DNA of 64,000 nt. Origin: Salinicola avicenniae. GTDB taxonomy: Bacteria > Pseudomonadota > Gammaproteobacteria > Pseudomonadales > Halomonadaceae. Location: NCBI RefSeq assembly GCF_023736115.1, contig NZ_JAKQZC010000003.1, positions 434,001 to 498,000 on the forward strand, read 5' to 3'. Positions within the stretch are counted from its first letter, which is position 1. Every line of letters begins with the position of its first letter. Positions 21,314-31,273 of the stretch are shown here, in pieces. The translations under genes and the position numbers were made by a program. The notes under the pieces are model-generated. The model saw only the letters and a list, made by a program, of their open reading frames with translations. It searched no databases and was not told the origin of the DNA.

Positions 21314-21352
21314 GAAAAAGGCCCCGATGTCGACGACATCGGGGCCTTTTTC
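21314..21352. terminator. Bidirectional terminator between bfr and purK
   Basis: AAAAAGGCCCCGATGTCG is followed by its near-exact reverse complement ending in TTTTT. The A-run and T-run on opposite sides let it end transcription of both bfr (plus) and purEK (minus). Confidence 0.92.
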
Positions 21353-21412
21353 ATGGCTTGGCAGCGGGGGCCGCCGCTGCTCGCCGTGGCGTCGGCGCTT
21401 AGTCGGCGCTTA

Positions 21413-22519
<1,107 letters not shown>

Positions 22520-22521
22520 GC

Positions 22522-23028
22522 TCACTCCTCGCTGTCGTCTTCGGGTCTGGGGTCGGGCGCGTCGAGCACCTTGCGCGTCTGTTCGGCGCGGTAGGCCTCG
22601 AGCGCCTCGCGGACACGGTCGTCGTGGTTGGCGAGCATGGCGGCGGCAAGCAGGGCGGCGTTGACGGCACCGGCACGGCCGATGGCCAGCGTCGCGGTCG
22701 GAATGCCGGCCGGCATCTGCACGATCGACAGCAGCGAGTCGACGCCGGAAAGCGTGCTCGACTTCACCGGCACGCCCAGCACCGGTAGACGTGTCTTGGC
22801 CGCGCACATGCCCGGCAGGTGCGCGGCGCCACCGGCACCGGCGATGATCACCTCGAGCCCGCGCTCGGCCGCCGTCTCGGCGTACTCGAACAGCAGGTCC
22901 GGCGTGCGGTGGGCGGAGACCACGCGGGTCTCGTGCTCGATACCCAGCTGTTCCAGGGTCTCGACGGTATGGCAAAGAGTCGACCAGTCCGACTTGGACC
23001 CCATGATCACGCCGACGCGTACGCTCAT
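22522..23028 (-). CDS. purE: N5-CAIR mutase PurE
   Basis: The 168-residue class I PurE rearranges N5-CAIR to CAIR. Diagnostic blocks are [18 protein letters not shown] (active-site His) and [12 protein letters not shown]. The C-terminal tail is longer and more acidic than in E. coli. The ATG at 23028 has GGGAGGAAGC upstream on the minus strand. It leads the purE-purK operon. Confidence 0.97.
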   Translation of the reverse strand: MSVRVGVIMGSKSDWSTLCHTVETLEQLGIEHETRVVSAHRTPDLLFEYAETAAERGLEVIIAGAGGAAHLPGMCAAKTRLPVLGVPVKSSTLSGVDSLLSIVQMPAGIPTATLAIGRAGAVNAALLAAAMLANHDDRVREALEAYRAEQTRKVLDAPDPRPEDDSEE

Positions 23029-23207
23029 GCTTCCTCCCGTGGGAAATGTTCGGCAACCGCGGTTTATGGATTGTCGGGCGTTGCCGGGGTGCGGTTGGGA
23101 AAGCGGCGCATTATACCCGGCATGGATTGCGTCAGACAGTCGCGTGGGCAAATACCGCTACGCCGACGGGGCGTCTCGCGCAGCTGGCTTTCACAGTGCC
23201 GAGCTTT

Positions 23208-23447
23208 CTACGTCTGGCGGAACGCCTTCTCCAGCGCAAAGCGCGGGACCGGCTCGTCGCTGACCGTGACCTGCTCGCAGAACATCGCCAGCGGGCGCAC
23301 CCACAGGCCGTAGTCGCCGTAGAGGGCGCGGTAGATGACCAGCCACTCCTCGGTCTCGCTGTGCTGGGCGACGTCGAACACTTCATAGAGTGCGCCCTTG
23401 TAGTGGCGGTAGATGCCGGGTACCGGATGCTGCGGGTTGTCACTCAT
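23208..23447 (-). CDS. DUF1653-family small protein
   Basis: A 79-residue protein built of the DUF1653 module: PGIYRHYKGALYEVFDVAQHSETEEW..YRALYG...WVRP. Members are small SH3-like proteins without a firm function. The start overlaps the end of tcdA by 8 bases, so it is likely translated together with it. It follows truC-tcdA in an RNA-modification run. Confidence 0.85.
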   Translation of the reverse strand: MSDNPQHPVPGIYRHYKGALYEVFDVAQHSETEEWLVIYRALYGDYGLWVRPLAMFCEQVTVSDEPVPRFALEKAFRQT

Positions 23448-24360
23448 CGTCGGTTGTCTCCTGCGGAGTGGTGACCTGCTCGGTCTCTCCCTGCGTGGCC
23501 TCATTGTGCATGGCCGTCTGCTGCGTGATCGTCTCGGAAGTCGAACGGCGGGCACGCTCGGCCAGCCGGGTGAGTACGCGACCGGCAGCGGTGAAACCGA
23601 AGGTGCCGGTGACCACGCTCACCGCGCCGAAGCCGGCGGCACAATCGAGCCGCGTCGCCTGGCCCGGGGCCGGCTTCTGCAGGCAGACTTCGCCGTCGCT
23701 GCCCGGGTAGACCAGCTGTTCGTCCGAGTAGACGCACTCGACGGAGAAGCGGCGCTTGGGATTGCGCGAGAACCCGTAGTCGCGGCGCAGCTTCGAACGC
23801 ACCTTGGCCAGCAGCGGGTCGTGCTCGGTGCGGGTGAGGTCGGCCACGCGTATGCGGCTCGGATCGGTCTGGCCGCCGGCGCCGCCGGTGACCGTGATCG
23901 GCAGCTTGCGCCGCTGGCAGTAGTGAATCAAGGCGGCCTTCGCCCCGACATGGTCGATGGCATCGATGACGTGGTCGGCATCTTCGGGGATGCGTTCGGC
24001 TAGGTTGGTCGGAGTAATGAAGGCGGCATCGGCCTGGATCTCGATGCCCGGCCAGATCGCGCGGCAGCGCGACGCCAGCACCTCGACCTTGGGGCGACCG
24101 ATCTGGCCGTCCAGCGCGTGCAGCTGACGATTGACGTTGGAGACGCAAACGTCGTCCAGGTCGATCAGCGTCAGCTTGCCGATGCCGGAGCGTGCCAGCG
24201 CCTCCGCGCTCCAGCTACCGACACCGCCGACGCCGATCACCACCACGTGGGCCCGGCGGAAGGCGTTGGCGGCCAGCGTGCCATAGAGTCGGCGGATGCC
24301 GCCGAAGCGGAAGTCGTAGTCGTCGCTGCTGTCGCGAGGAGAGAGGGCGTCTTCGGTCAT
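23440..24360 (-). CDS. tcdA: tRNA threonylcarbamoyladenosine dehydratase
   Basis: A 306-residue E1-like (ThiF/HesA) protein. The nucleotide-binding loop GVGGVGSW, the following LIDLDDVCVSNVNRQ block and DAIDHVGAKAALI are typical of TcdA (CsdL), which cyclises t6A37 in tRNA with ATP. The last 35 residues are a polar, low-complexity tail rich in Thr and Glu. Its ATG overlaps the truC stop by 4 bases. Confidence 0.92.
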   Translation of the reverse strand: MTEDALSPRDSSDDYDFRFGGIRRLYGTLAANAFRRAHVVVIGVGGVGSWSAEALARSGIGKLTLIDLDDVCVSNVNRQLHALDGQIGRPKVEVLASRCRAIWPGIEIQADAAFITPTNLAERIPEDADHVIDAIDHVGAKAALIHYCQRRKLPITVTGGAGGQTDPSRIRVADLTRTEHDPLLAKVRSKLRRDYGFSRNPKRRFSVECVYSDEQLVYPGSDGEVCLQKPAPGQATRLDCAAGFGAVSVVTGTFGFTAAGRVLTRLAERARRSTSETITQQTAMHNEATQGETEQVTTPQETTDDE

Positions 24361-25187
24361 GGTGTCTCGTCGATCGGTTCGGCCGGGGTGGCGGGCTCGC
24401 CGGCAGGATTGGCGGCGTCGTTGGTCACGTGATCGGCGGCGTCGCGGGGCAGATGCGCCTGCCAGCCGAAGCGCGTCATCAGGGCGGCGAAGGCCGCATC
24501 CGGTGCGGCTTCGAGCGTCAGCCAGCGACCGTCGGCCGGGTGCGGCAGTGTCAGCGATGCCGCCGTCAGCAGCAGGTGCGGGCAGGCAAGATGATCGCGG
24601 AAGTAGCGATTGTGAATGCTCTTGCCGTGCTTGGCATCGCCGATGATCGGGTGGCCGCAGCGCGCCAGATGACGGCGGATCTGGTGGCGTCTTCCGGTTT
24701 CCGGCCGCGCCTCCATCAGCGAGTAGCGCGAACTCGGGTAGCGGTCGATCGCTACCGGCATCTCCACCGTCGCCAGCCGGCGGAGATGGGTCACCGCCGG
24801 CTGTGCGGGCATCTCCGCCTTGGGCCGGATGCCGTCCTCTTCGCGCAGTGGTGCGTCGACGGTCAGCGTCTCCGGTCCCCAGCCGCGAACCACCGCCAGA
24901 TAGCGCTTGGCGGCGCGATGGTCGGTGAACGTCTGCCCCAGCGTGGCCGCCGTGGCCGGGTCCAGCGCGAACAGCAGCACGCCGCCGGTCGGGCGGTCGA
25001 GACGATGCACCGGGTAGACGTGGCGGCCGATCTGGTCGCGCAGCGTCTGCAGCACGAAGCGGGTCTCGCCGCGGGCCAGGGCGGTACGGTGTACCAGCAT
25101 GCCGGGCGGCTTGGCGACGGCAATCAGGGACGCGTCGCGGTAGATCACGGCGAGAGGCGGCGGAGAGTCGGGCGTGCAGGCGCTCAT
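24357..25187 (-). CDS. truC: tRNA pseudouridine synthase TruC
   Basis: A 276-residue RluA-family synthase with the catalytic HRLDRPTGG motif (Asp near residue 64). The match is strongest to TruC, which makes pseudouridine 65 in tRNA. Other family blocks are KPPGMLVHRT and RPETGRRHQIRRHLA. The C-terminal 35 residues are a Pro/Ala-rich extension. It leads a tight truC-tcdA-DUF1653 run with 4- and 8-base overlaps. Confidence 0.88.
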   Translation of the reverse strand: MSACTPDSPPPLAVIYRDASLIAVAKPPGMLVHRTALARGETRFVLQTLRDQIGRHVYPVHRLDRPTGGVLLFALDPATAATLGQTFTDHRAAKRYLAVVRGWGPETLTVDAPLREEDGIRPKAEMPAQPAVTHLRRLATVEMPVAIDRYPSSRYSLMEARPETGRRHQIRRHLARCGHPIIGDAKHGKSIHNRYFRDHLACPHLLLTAASLTLPHPADGRWLTLEAAPDAAFAALMTRFGWQAHLPRDAADHVTNDAANPAGEPATPAEPIDETP

Positions 25188-25371
25188 GGCGGATAGCGAA
25201 CGGCGGTGTGGAACGGGTCGCTATTGTCGGGGCGGGGGGCCTGGATCACAAGCCCCGTTTGGCAGGCGTGGCGACCGCGACAGGATCGTTCCGGACACGT
25301 TTTCGGCGCCAGTGGGGCTCGCTGTCGCGGTCAGTTATCTCGTCACGCTGTTCTAGTCAGGTGTTTCAGTC

Positions 25372-25421
25372 AGTGGTAGCGGCAAGTGATTGCGGCAAGT
25401 GATTGCGGCAAGTGGTAGCGG
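25372..25421. repeat. Tandem repeat, 13-bp unit, four copies
   Basis: Units AGTGrTwGCGGCA run head to tail at 25372, 25385, 25398 and 25411 (last one partial). The gap 25188-25544 otherwise holds only the probable promoters of the divergent truC and the membrane-protein gene. Confidence 0.85.
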
Positions 25422-25544
25422 TTGCGGTAAAAAAGGCACTTGAGCAAGCGGGACACGGCATATTGCGATAGTTTGAGCGCCCCTGACGAACTCGTCTCGA
25501 GATTGGTCGTGACGTTCGATCCATTGGCAGCAAGGTGATTAACG

Positions 25545-26321
25545 GTGCTGTTTCATTTTACGTGGTGGGAAACGCTGCTCTTGATGGTGATCTACGCCTG
25601 GCCGCTTAGCCTGCTGGTGCTGTTCATCCCCTTTGCCGTCGGTGTCGCGCACTGGCGGCGCTGGTGGGGGCTGTGTGTCGCGTTGCCTGCCTTGGTACTC
25701 ATGATCGCCGTGGTCTGGATTCCGGCTAAGGAAGCTTGGTGGAGTTATCAGAGCCACATGCGGGACAAGCACCAGGGATTGGCGATCGCCGAGGGAATGC
25801 GAGCCGACAAGGCTCAGGCCTATGCCGACTGCCTGCTGCGCTGTGATGATTACTACATTGGTCGGTGGGTCGAGAAGGGGAGTGACAGTCGCGTTGCCGC
25901 ACTCAGGCAACGAGCGGCCCAGGGGTTCTTGCGCAAAGAAGGCATCGACGACATGCCGGCAGAGGCAGTTCGTGCCGTGACGATGATCGCGCACGTCACT
26001 TTGGCAGAGGAGGGGCAGCCGACACAGCAGCTGGCTCACTTGCACAAAGCCATGTCTCTCGCCGAATCTTCGTCGCTATGGGAATGGCTCGAGACGCAGG
26101 AAACGTTATCTGGCAACCGTTACGCCTTCGAGAGGCGCGTCGAAGGGATTCCCTACGATATTCTCGCCGCGGAATACTCGCTCCGGAAAAACGCCGATGC
26201 CGACGCGGAATTCGCCTGTGATCCAGCGCGCTTCGAAGCGTTTTATGCCCGCATCCATTCCGCCCTCGCTTTGGATGCGTGCCGCTGGCTACAGGATCGC
26301 TGGCAGCGCGAACAACGTTGA
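25545..26321 (+). CDS. Hypothetical two-helix membrane protein
   Basis: I do not recognise this 258-residue protein. Two hydrophobic helices lie at about residues 9-34 and 41-61; the rest is a soluble, alpha-helical domain rich in Ala, Glu and Arg with three Cys (two in ADCLLRCDDYY). There is no repeat or catalytic motif I can name. The GTG start at 25545 has AAGG 8 bases upstream. It stands alone, between divergent truC and downstream cobB. Base composition is close to the surrounding genome, slightly lower in GC. Confidence 0.65.
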   Translation: MLFHFTWWETLLLMVIYAWPLSLLVLFIPFAVGVAHWRRWWGLCVALPALVLMIAVVWIPAKEAWWSYQSHMRDKHQGLAIAEGMRADKAQAYADCLLRCDDYYIGRWVEKGSDSRVAALRQRAAQGFLRKEGIDDMPAEAVRAVTMIAHVTLAEEGQPTQQLAHLHKAMSLAESSSLWEWLETQETLSGNRYAFERRVEGIPYDILAAEYSLRKNADADAEFACDPARFEAFYARIHSALALDACRWLQDRWQREQR

Positions 26322-26374
26322 TCCCATTGGGGGCGTCGTGGGTAACGTGTCATGCTCTGCCGTCTAGTGGCCGT

Positions 26375-26425
26375 TTTCGAAGCGCCCCATTTCAAAGCGC
26401 CTTGTTTCGAAGCGCCCCATTTCAA
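26375..26425. repeat. Imperfect tandem duplication, 30-bp unit
   Basis: TTTCGAAGCGCCCCATTTCAA occurs at 26375-26395 and again at 26405-26425 (its first 20 bases are plainly identical); the second copy runs straight into the GGAGG ribosome binding site of the sirtuin gene. Confidence 0.85.
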
Positions 26426-26436
26426 GGAGGCATGGC

Positions 26437-27153
26437 ATGTCTGAACATTCAGGGCGCCATCTTGTGGTTCTCACCGGCGCCGGTATCAGCGCCGAAAGCG
26501 GTCTCAAGACCTTTCGCGACGGCGATGGCCTGTGGGAGAACCACCGCGTGGAGGACGTCGCGACGCCCGAGGCCTGGCGGCGCGACCCCGTTACCGTGTT
26601 GCGCTTCTACGACGAGCGCCGCGAACAGACCCGCCGGGCGCGACCGAATGCGGCACATCAGGCGCTGGCCGCGCTCGAACATGCCGGTTTTCGTGTCAGC
26701 GTGGTGACCCAGAATATCGACGACCTGCATGAGCGCGCCGGTTCGCGCCACGTGCTGCACCTCCACGGCGAGATTCTCAACGCACGCTCCAGCGTGGATG
26801 CCAACCTGCGCTATCCGCTGCCGAGCGGCGGTATCGCCCTGGGCGATCTGTGCGACAAGGGCAGCCAGCTACGGCCGGACGTGGTCTGGTTCGGCGAGGC
26901 CGTGCCGCGCTATGCCGAAGCCTGCGACATCGTCGCCGAGGCCGATGCGCTGCTGGTCGTCGGCACGTCACTCGCGGTGATGCCGGCGGCGCTGCTGCTG
27001 GAACAGGCGCCGCTCGAGGCACCGTGCTGGCTGGTCGACCCCCACGCCCGCGATCTGGCGCCACCCGGCGTCAGCCCGATCGCCGAGCCCGCCAGCCAGG
27101 GCGTGCCCGCGCTGGTGGCGCGCTGGCGCGAACAGGGGCATTTCGTCTCCTGA
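26437..27153 (+). CDS. Sir2-family NAD-dependent deacylase (zinc-ligand-free variant)
   Basis: A 238-residue sirtuin that removes acyl groups from lysines using NAD. GAGISAESG (residues 14-22), TQNIDDLHERAG and HLHGE (catalytic His) are clear. A YxxR pair in FYDERREQ matches the Tyr/Arg of SIRT5/CobB desuccinylases. The four Cys that normally bind structural zinc are absent: the region after HGE reads ILNARSSVDANLRYPLP. This variant exists in other bacteria, so it is probably stable without zinc. GGAGG lies 8 bases before the ATG. Confidence 0.88.
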   Translation: MSEHSGRHLVVLTGAGISAESGLKTFRDGDGLWENHRVEDVATPEAWRRDPVTVLRFYDERREQTRRARPNAAHQALAALEHAGFRVSVVTQNIDDLHERAGSRHVLHLHGEILNARSSVDANLRYPLPSGGIALGDLCDKGSQLRPDVVWFGEAVPRYAEACDIVAEADALLVVGTSLAVMPAALLLEQAPLEAPCWLVDPHARDLAPPGVSPIAEPASQGVPALVARWREQGHFVS

Positions 27154-27376
27154 ACGCCGCTTCCTGCCTTTTGCCTATTTAGCCGCGGCCGAGCCTGCGG
27201 CAGAATAGCGCGCGCCCGGCCTAGGTGCCGGGCGTCGTTCAAGGAGCCTGCTTCACGACCGTGCCGTAGGTTTCACGACACTGCGCCGTGGGCTTCACGA
27301 CGCCGATCACAGAGCCGCCAGAGCGGCCAGGACCCGCCAACCGGCGGGCCAACGACATCGCTAGGACACACAGATC

Positions 27377-28360
27377 ATGTTTGAACGTATCAACCGGCTG
27401 TTCCCGGTGTGGGCCATCCTGCTGGCCGTTATCGCGGCCTTTCAGCCGCAGCTTTTCGTTGGGCTCAAGGGCGAGATCAAGACGCTGCTCGTGGTGATCA
27501 TGTTCGCCATGGGGCTGACCCTGACCCGCGAGGATTTCCTTCGTGTGATCCAGGCGCCCAAGCCGATCGCCGTCGGCGTCGTGCTGCAGTTTCTGATCAT
27601 GCCGTTCGCCGCGCTCGCGGTATCGCGCGTGCTCGGGCTCGGGCCGGAGCTGACCACCGGCATGGTGCTGGTGGGCGCCACCGCCGGCGGGACCTCCTCC
27701 AACGTGATGGCCTGGCTCTCCGGCGGCCACGTCGCGCTGTCGGTCTCGATGACCATGGTCTCCACCGTGATTTCGGTCGTCGCCACGCCGCTGATCACCT
27801 GGCTGATCGTCGGCCAGAGCATCGACGTACCGGTAGGTGGCATGCTGCTGAGCATCGCCCAGCTGGTGATCGCGCCGATCGCGATCGGCGTCTTGTTCCA
27901 CCACCTGCTGGGCGGCGCGCGCATCCGCAAGATCGAGACCCCGCTGGCGACGCTCGCCATGGCCGCGATCGTGCTGATCATCGCCATCGTCGTCGCACTC
28001 AACGCCGGCAATCTCGCCACGCTTGGGCCGATCGTCGCGCTCGCCGTCATCGCGCATAACGGCATCGGCCTTGCCGCGGGCTACTGGCTCAGCCGCGCGC
28101 TCGGCTTCGATATCCGCACCGCGCGCACCATCGCGTTCGAAGTCGGGCTGCAGAACTCCGGCCTCGCGGTCACGCTCGCCAACCAGTTCTTTACCGCCGG
28201 GGCAGCATTGCCCGGGGCCCTGTTCTCCGTCTGGCACAACGTCTCCGGTTCACTGCTGGCGGGGTACTGGAAACAGCGCGGCGTGCGCGACACGCCAAGT
28301 GTGGCAAGCGCCAATACCGGGGGCGGGACGACGGGCGATACCCGGCGCGAGGCCGAATAA
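27377..28360 (+). CDS. Bile acid:sodium symporter (BASS) family transporter
   Basis: A 327-residue protein with nine or ten helices. Family signs are MFAMGLTLTREDF, GATAGGTSSNVMAWLSGG (binding-site helix), and FEVGLQNSGLAVTLA. BASS proteins move organic anions with sodium; bacterial members transport substrates such as pantothenate or keto acids, and the substrate here is unknown. The last 30 residues are a soluble Gly/Thr-rich tail. A hairpin at 27213-27234 (CGCCCGGC with its complement) lies between cobB and this gene. Confidence 0.85.
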   Translation: MFERINRLFPVWAILLAVIAAFQPQLFVGLKGEIKTLLVVIMFAMGLTLTREDFLRVIQAPKPIAVGVVLQFLIMPFAALAVSRVLGLGPELTTGMVLVGATAGGTSSNVMAWLSGGHVALSVSMTMVSTVISVVATPLITWLIVGQSIDVPVGGMLLSIAQLVIAPIAIGVLFHHLLGGARIRKIETPLATLAMAAIVLIIAIVVALNAGNLATLGPIVALAVIAHNGIGLAAGYWLSRALGFDIRTARTIAFEVGLQNSGLAVTLANQFFTAGAALPGALFSVWHNVSGSLLAGYWKQRGVRDTPSVASANTGGGTTGDTRREAE

Positions 28361-28507
28361 AGACAGTATCGCTGGCGATCCCCCCGGTCACTGACGCACA
28401 GCGCTATGGCCGGAATTGATGCAGATGTTTGCGCAATTCCGGCCTCTGCCGGGCGATGCGAGATGATAGAATTCGTTTCGTTTTCGTGAAGCAGAGACCC
28501 CCGAACC

Positions 28508-29335
28508 ATGCGTGATGACGCCGAGTTCCCCGCCGCGACGGCTAGTGCCGATGCGTCTGCCCCCGCCTGTGATGCGGCGACCGAGCGCGATCCCGGTACC
28601 GGGCAGGCGCGTCCGGCCGGGCGGGAATTCAAGGCGCGCGGCAGCTTCGTCGAGCGCTGCGATGGCTGTCGTCTGCCGGTGCTCAACTGTCTCTGCCCCT
28701 ATCGCGTCAGCGCCAGCAGCGACATTCGCGTCTGGCTGCTGACACACCCGTACGAGCACAATAAGCCGACCAATACCGGGCGGCTGATCGCCGACGTGCT
28801 GCCGCAGAGCGAAATCTTCACCTGGTACCGCACGGCTCCGGACGCGCGCCTGCTCGAACGGCTTGCCGATCGACGCTTCGTGCCGTTCGTCGTTTTCCCG
28901 GACGACCAGCCGGACTATCAGCACCGGGTGGTCGACGAGCGTGCCGTGACCAGCGCGCGCGAAGACGGCTTCATTCCCGTCTTTATCCTGATCGACGGCA
29001 CCTGGCGTCAGGCGCGGCGTATCTTCCGCAAGAGCCCGTATCTGGAGAACCTGCCGGTGTTGCCGTTGCATACCGACCGGCTGACGCGCTATCGGCTGCG
29101 CAAGCCCGCATCCGCTTCGCACCTCTGTACGGCCGAAGTGGCCGCCGAATTGCTGCGCAAGAGCGGAGAGGGCAACGCGGCCGACGTGCTCGATGACTAC
29201 TTCGATGTCTTCAACGAAAGCTACGCCGCCAGCCGGATCTATCACAAGCTCGACAGGCCGACCGCTGCCATGCAACGGCTGCTGGCGCGGCGCGCCACTG
29301 GCTCGAGCAGCCTGCAGCTGTTTCCCTCGTCGTAA
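28508..29335 (+). CDS. DTW-domain tRNA-uridine aminocarboxypropyltransferase
   Basis: A 275-residue protein whose core carries the DTW signature (IDGTWRQARRIF near residue 165) plus CDGCRLPVLNCLCP, a Cys set expected to bind metal. DTW proteins of the TapT/TuaA group add the acp group from SAM to uridine in tRNA. About 40 N-terminal residues are a low-complexity Ala/Asp-rich extension, so a later start is possible, though no strong ribosome binding site supports one. Confidence 0.83.
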   Translation: MRDDAEFPAATASADASAPACDAATERDPGTGQARPAGREFKARGSFVERCDGCRLPVLNCLCPYRVSASSDIRVWLLTHPYEHNKPTNTGRLIADVLPQSEIFTWYRTAPDARLLERLADRRFVPFVVFPDDQPDYQHRVVDERAVTSAREDGFIPVFILIDGTWRQARRIFRKSPYLENLPVLPLHTDRLTRYRLRKPASASHLCTAEVAAELLRKSGEGNAADVLDDYFDVFNESYAASRIYHKLDRPTAAMQRLLARRATGSSSLQLFPSS

Positions 29336-29525
29336 CCCTTTCCCGGCTGTCGTGTTTCCGCGGCAGTCGCCTTGCCCAGGGCCTCTTCCCGCAACGTCTC
29401 TTTCCGCAAGTTCTCTTCCCGCGGCGTTGTTCGCTTTCCTCGCTACAGCGGAGAGGCACCCGCGAGATCACGGGCAACACTAACTCGGTATCCTCGGGCC
29501 CGCTCGGGGCTTTTATGGTTGCTCA

Positions 29526-29549
29526 AATGCAATGTTATAACGTATTTTT
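29526..29549. promoter_or_regulatory. Putative Zur box upstream of zinT
   Basis: GCAATGTTATAACGTATT contains the GTTATAAC palindrome (29534-29541) typical of gammaproteobacterial Zur operators with partial flanking symmetry. It lies about 160-185 bp upstream of the zinT ATG, suggesting a long leader. Confidence 0.6.
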
Positions 29550-29708
29550 CGGAGGCGGGCGCAAGCGATCTTTTACGTCACCCGTGCGGCCGTGTTTCCG
29601 GCGTTCGTCGCCGACATAACCTTCAATCGCCTAGTTGCCAGTCAACGCGATGGGTCAGCCAAAGCTATTCGCCAGCCAAACCTATTCGCCAGCCACAAGA
29701 GAGAAGAG

Positions 29709-30503
29709 ATGTTCACACAACGCATTGCCAGCAAGTCGCTATCCGCCAACGGGCGATCCGCAAAAGGGCTATCTATCAAAAAGCTCTCCATGACAGGGCT
29801 CTCCACGACAGGGCTATCCACCTCGAGCTTGCTGGTACTCGGGTTGCTGATCGGCGCCAACGGGGCATTCGCTCACGATCATGATCACTCGCAGGATCAC
29901 GATCATGCGCACGATCACGGGCATTCGCACGACCATGGCCATGAGCATGCCGATGGGCACGATCACGACGCCGATATCTACGCCGGCTACTTCGACGATA
30001 ACCAAGTGGAAGATCGCGCGCTGAGCGACTGGGCGGGCGACTGGCAGTCCGTCTATCCCTATCTCCAGGACGGCACGCTCGACCCTGTCTTTGCACACAA
30101 GGCCGAAGCCGGCGACAAGAGCACCGAAGCCTACAAGGCCTACTACGAGACCGGTTACCGTACCGATGTCGAACGTATCGAGATCGATGGCGATAAAGTC
30201 ACCTTCCATGCCGATGGTGAAACCTACAGCGGCGATTATGTCTCCGACGGCTACGAGATCCTGACCTACGCGGCCGGCAACCGTGGCGTACGCTATGTCT
30301 TCGAGCGCGAATCCGGCGATGACGCCGCGCCGGAGTACATCCAGTTCAGCGATCACGCCATCTACCCGACGGATGCCGACCACTACCATCTCTATATGGG
30401 CGACGACCGCGCCGCGCTGCTCGAGGAAGTGACCAACTGGCCGACCTATTACCCCGCCGACCTGAGCGGCCAGGCGGTCGCCGAGGAGATGATGGCGCAC
30501 TGA
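29709..30503 (+). CDS. zinT: Periplasmic zinc/cadmium-binding protein ZinT
   Basis: A 264-residue ZinT homologue. A signal peptide with an unusually long and repetitive n-region (KGLS, KKLS, TGLS, TGLS) ends near residue 56 at GAFAHD. A His/Asp-rich segment follows (about 15 His in residues 56-85), then the ZinT lipocalin-like domain with the metal-site DADHYHLYMGD near the end. ZinT scavenges zinc for ZnuABC. A Zur-like site upstream supports induction in zinc shortage. The gap 29336-29708 also contains a small tandem repeat (29660-29697, CTATTCGCCAGCCA). Confidence 0.92.
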   Translation: MFTQRIASKSLSANGRSAKGLSIKKLSMTGLSTTGLSTSSLLVLGLLIGANGAFAHDHDHSQDHDHAHDHGHSHDHGHEHADGHDHDADIYAGYFDDNQVEDRALSDWAGDWQSVYPYLQDGTLDPVFAHKAEAGDKSTEAYKAYYETGYRTDVERIEIDGDKVTFHADGETYSGDYVSDGYEILTYAAGNRGVRYVFERESGDDAAPEYIQFSDHAIYPTDADHYHLYMGDDRAALLEEVTNWPTYYPADLSGQAVAEEMMAH

Positions 30504-30524
30504 CCTGGCGCTGCTAGCGCCAGG
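30504..30524 (+). terminator. Possible terminator hairpin after zinT
   Basis: CCTGGCGCT and AGCGCCAGG form a nine-pair stem with a three-base loop directly after the zinT stop. There is no T-run, so it may be a stability or factor-dependent element. Confidence 0.4.
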
Positions 30525-30647
30525 ACACACCGGGAAGGGCAGTGGAAAATCCCATGGCAACAGTGACTTCCCGAGCTGTCCGCCAAGGTTTCGGCGCGAT
30601 TTACCCTCGCGCCGAAGCCCCTCGTAATGTTATCGTCTGCGCCGTAC

Positions 30648-30724
30648 GCCCGAGTGGCTCAATTGGATAGAGCAACGGCCTTCGAAGCCGTGGGTTGCAG
30701 GTTCGAGTCCTGCCTCGGGCGCCA
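30648..30724 (+). tRNA. tRNA-Arg (anticodon TCG)
   Basis: A complete 77-nt cloverleaf. The acceptor stem GCCCGAG pairs with CTCGGGC; the anticodon stem ACGGC/GCCGT holds loop CTTCGAA with anticodon TCG; the T arm contains GGTTCGAGTCC; the encoded CCA is at 30722-30724. No partial copy of its 3' end was seen elsewhere in the window. Confidence 0.95.
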
Positions 30725-30936
30725 TTTCTGTTTTACCGTTCCCGCCTGTCTTTCTTATCTCTTATCCCTAGTCTCTGCTGCCATGCGGTCTCTGTCGGCC
30801 CATTGCGCGGGTTCCCCCGAATGTCCTTTTCCGATGCTCCAACGCCACAGGGCCACCAACGGCGGATATAGCCCGACGCTTACCGCTGATAGTGTGGGCC
30901 GTTTTCGGGATGGCAGGACTCGCGTGGGGGGAGTGA

Positions 30937-31233
30937 ATGATACGAGTCATCTATCGCTGGCGCGTCAGCGAAACGAACTTCGCCAGTTTCCAGGCAGTCT
31001 GGACGCGCACGACAAACCAGATACACGAGACGGTGCCGGGCGCGCTGGGCAGCTTCATGCTGCGCGACACGGAAGACAAGACCGCCGTGATGACCGTTGC
31101 CAAGTGGGACGCCCGAGAGAGCTGGGAAGCTTTCTGGGGCGCTGAAAACCCGGCGCAGATGACCCGCATGCGTGAGCTCGGCGAGCGCCTCTCGGTCCAG
31201 GTTTGCGAAGAAATCGACGACTTTACGCGTTAG
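30937..31233 (+). CDS. Antibiotic biosynthesis monooxygenase-like (ABM) protein
   Basis: A 98-residue ferredoxin-like alpha-beta protein with the ABM pattern: IYRWRVSETNFASFQAVWT, a central GSFMLRDTED strand and AKWDARESWEAFW. ABM-fold proteins range from quinone monooxygenases to haem-degrading enzymes; this one cannot be assigned a substrate. GGGGGAG lies just before the ATG. It sits between tRNA-Arg and the convergent HPP gene. Confidence 0.75.
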   Translation: MIRVIYRWRVSETNFASFQAVWTRTTNQIHETVPGALGSFMLRDTEDKTAVMTVAKWDARESWEAFWGAENPAQMTRMRELGERLSVQVCEEIDDFTR

Positions 31234-31273
31234 GGAGTCGCCGTTCGGTGATGCCTTGCCGATGTCTCGGCTA

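Noticed and set aside
30648..30724. tRNA-Arg as the attachment site of an island including the cassette array
   Set aside because: No partial repeat of the tRNA 3' end and no integrase gene were seen between the tRNA and the array.
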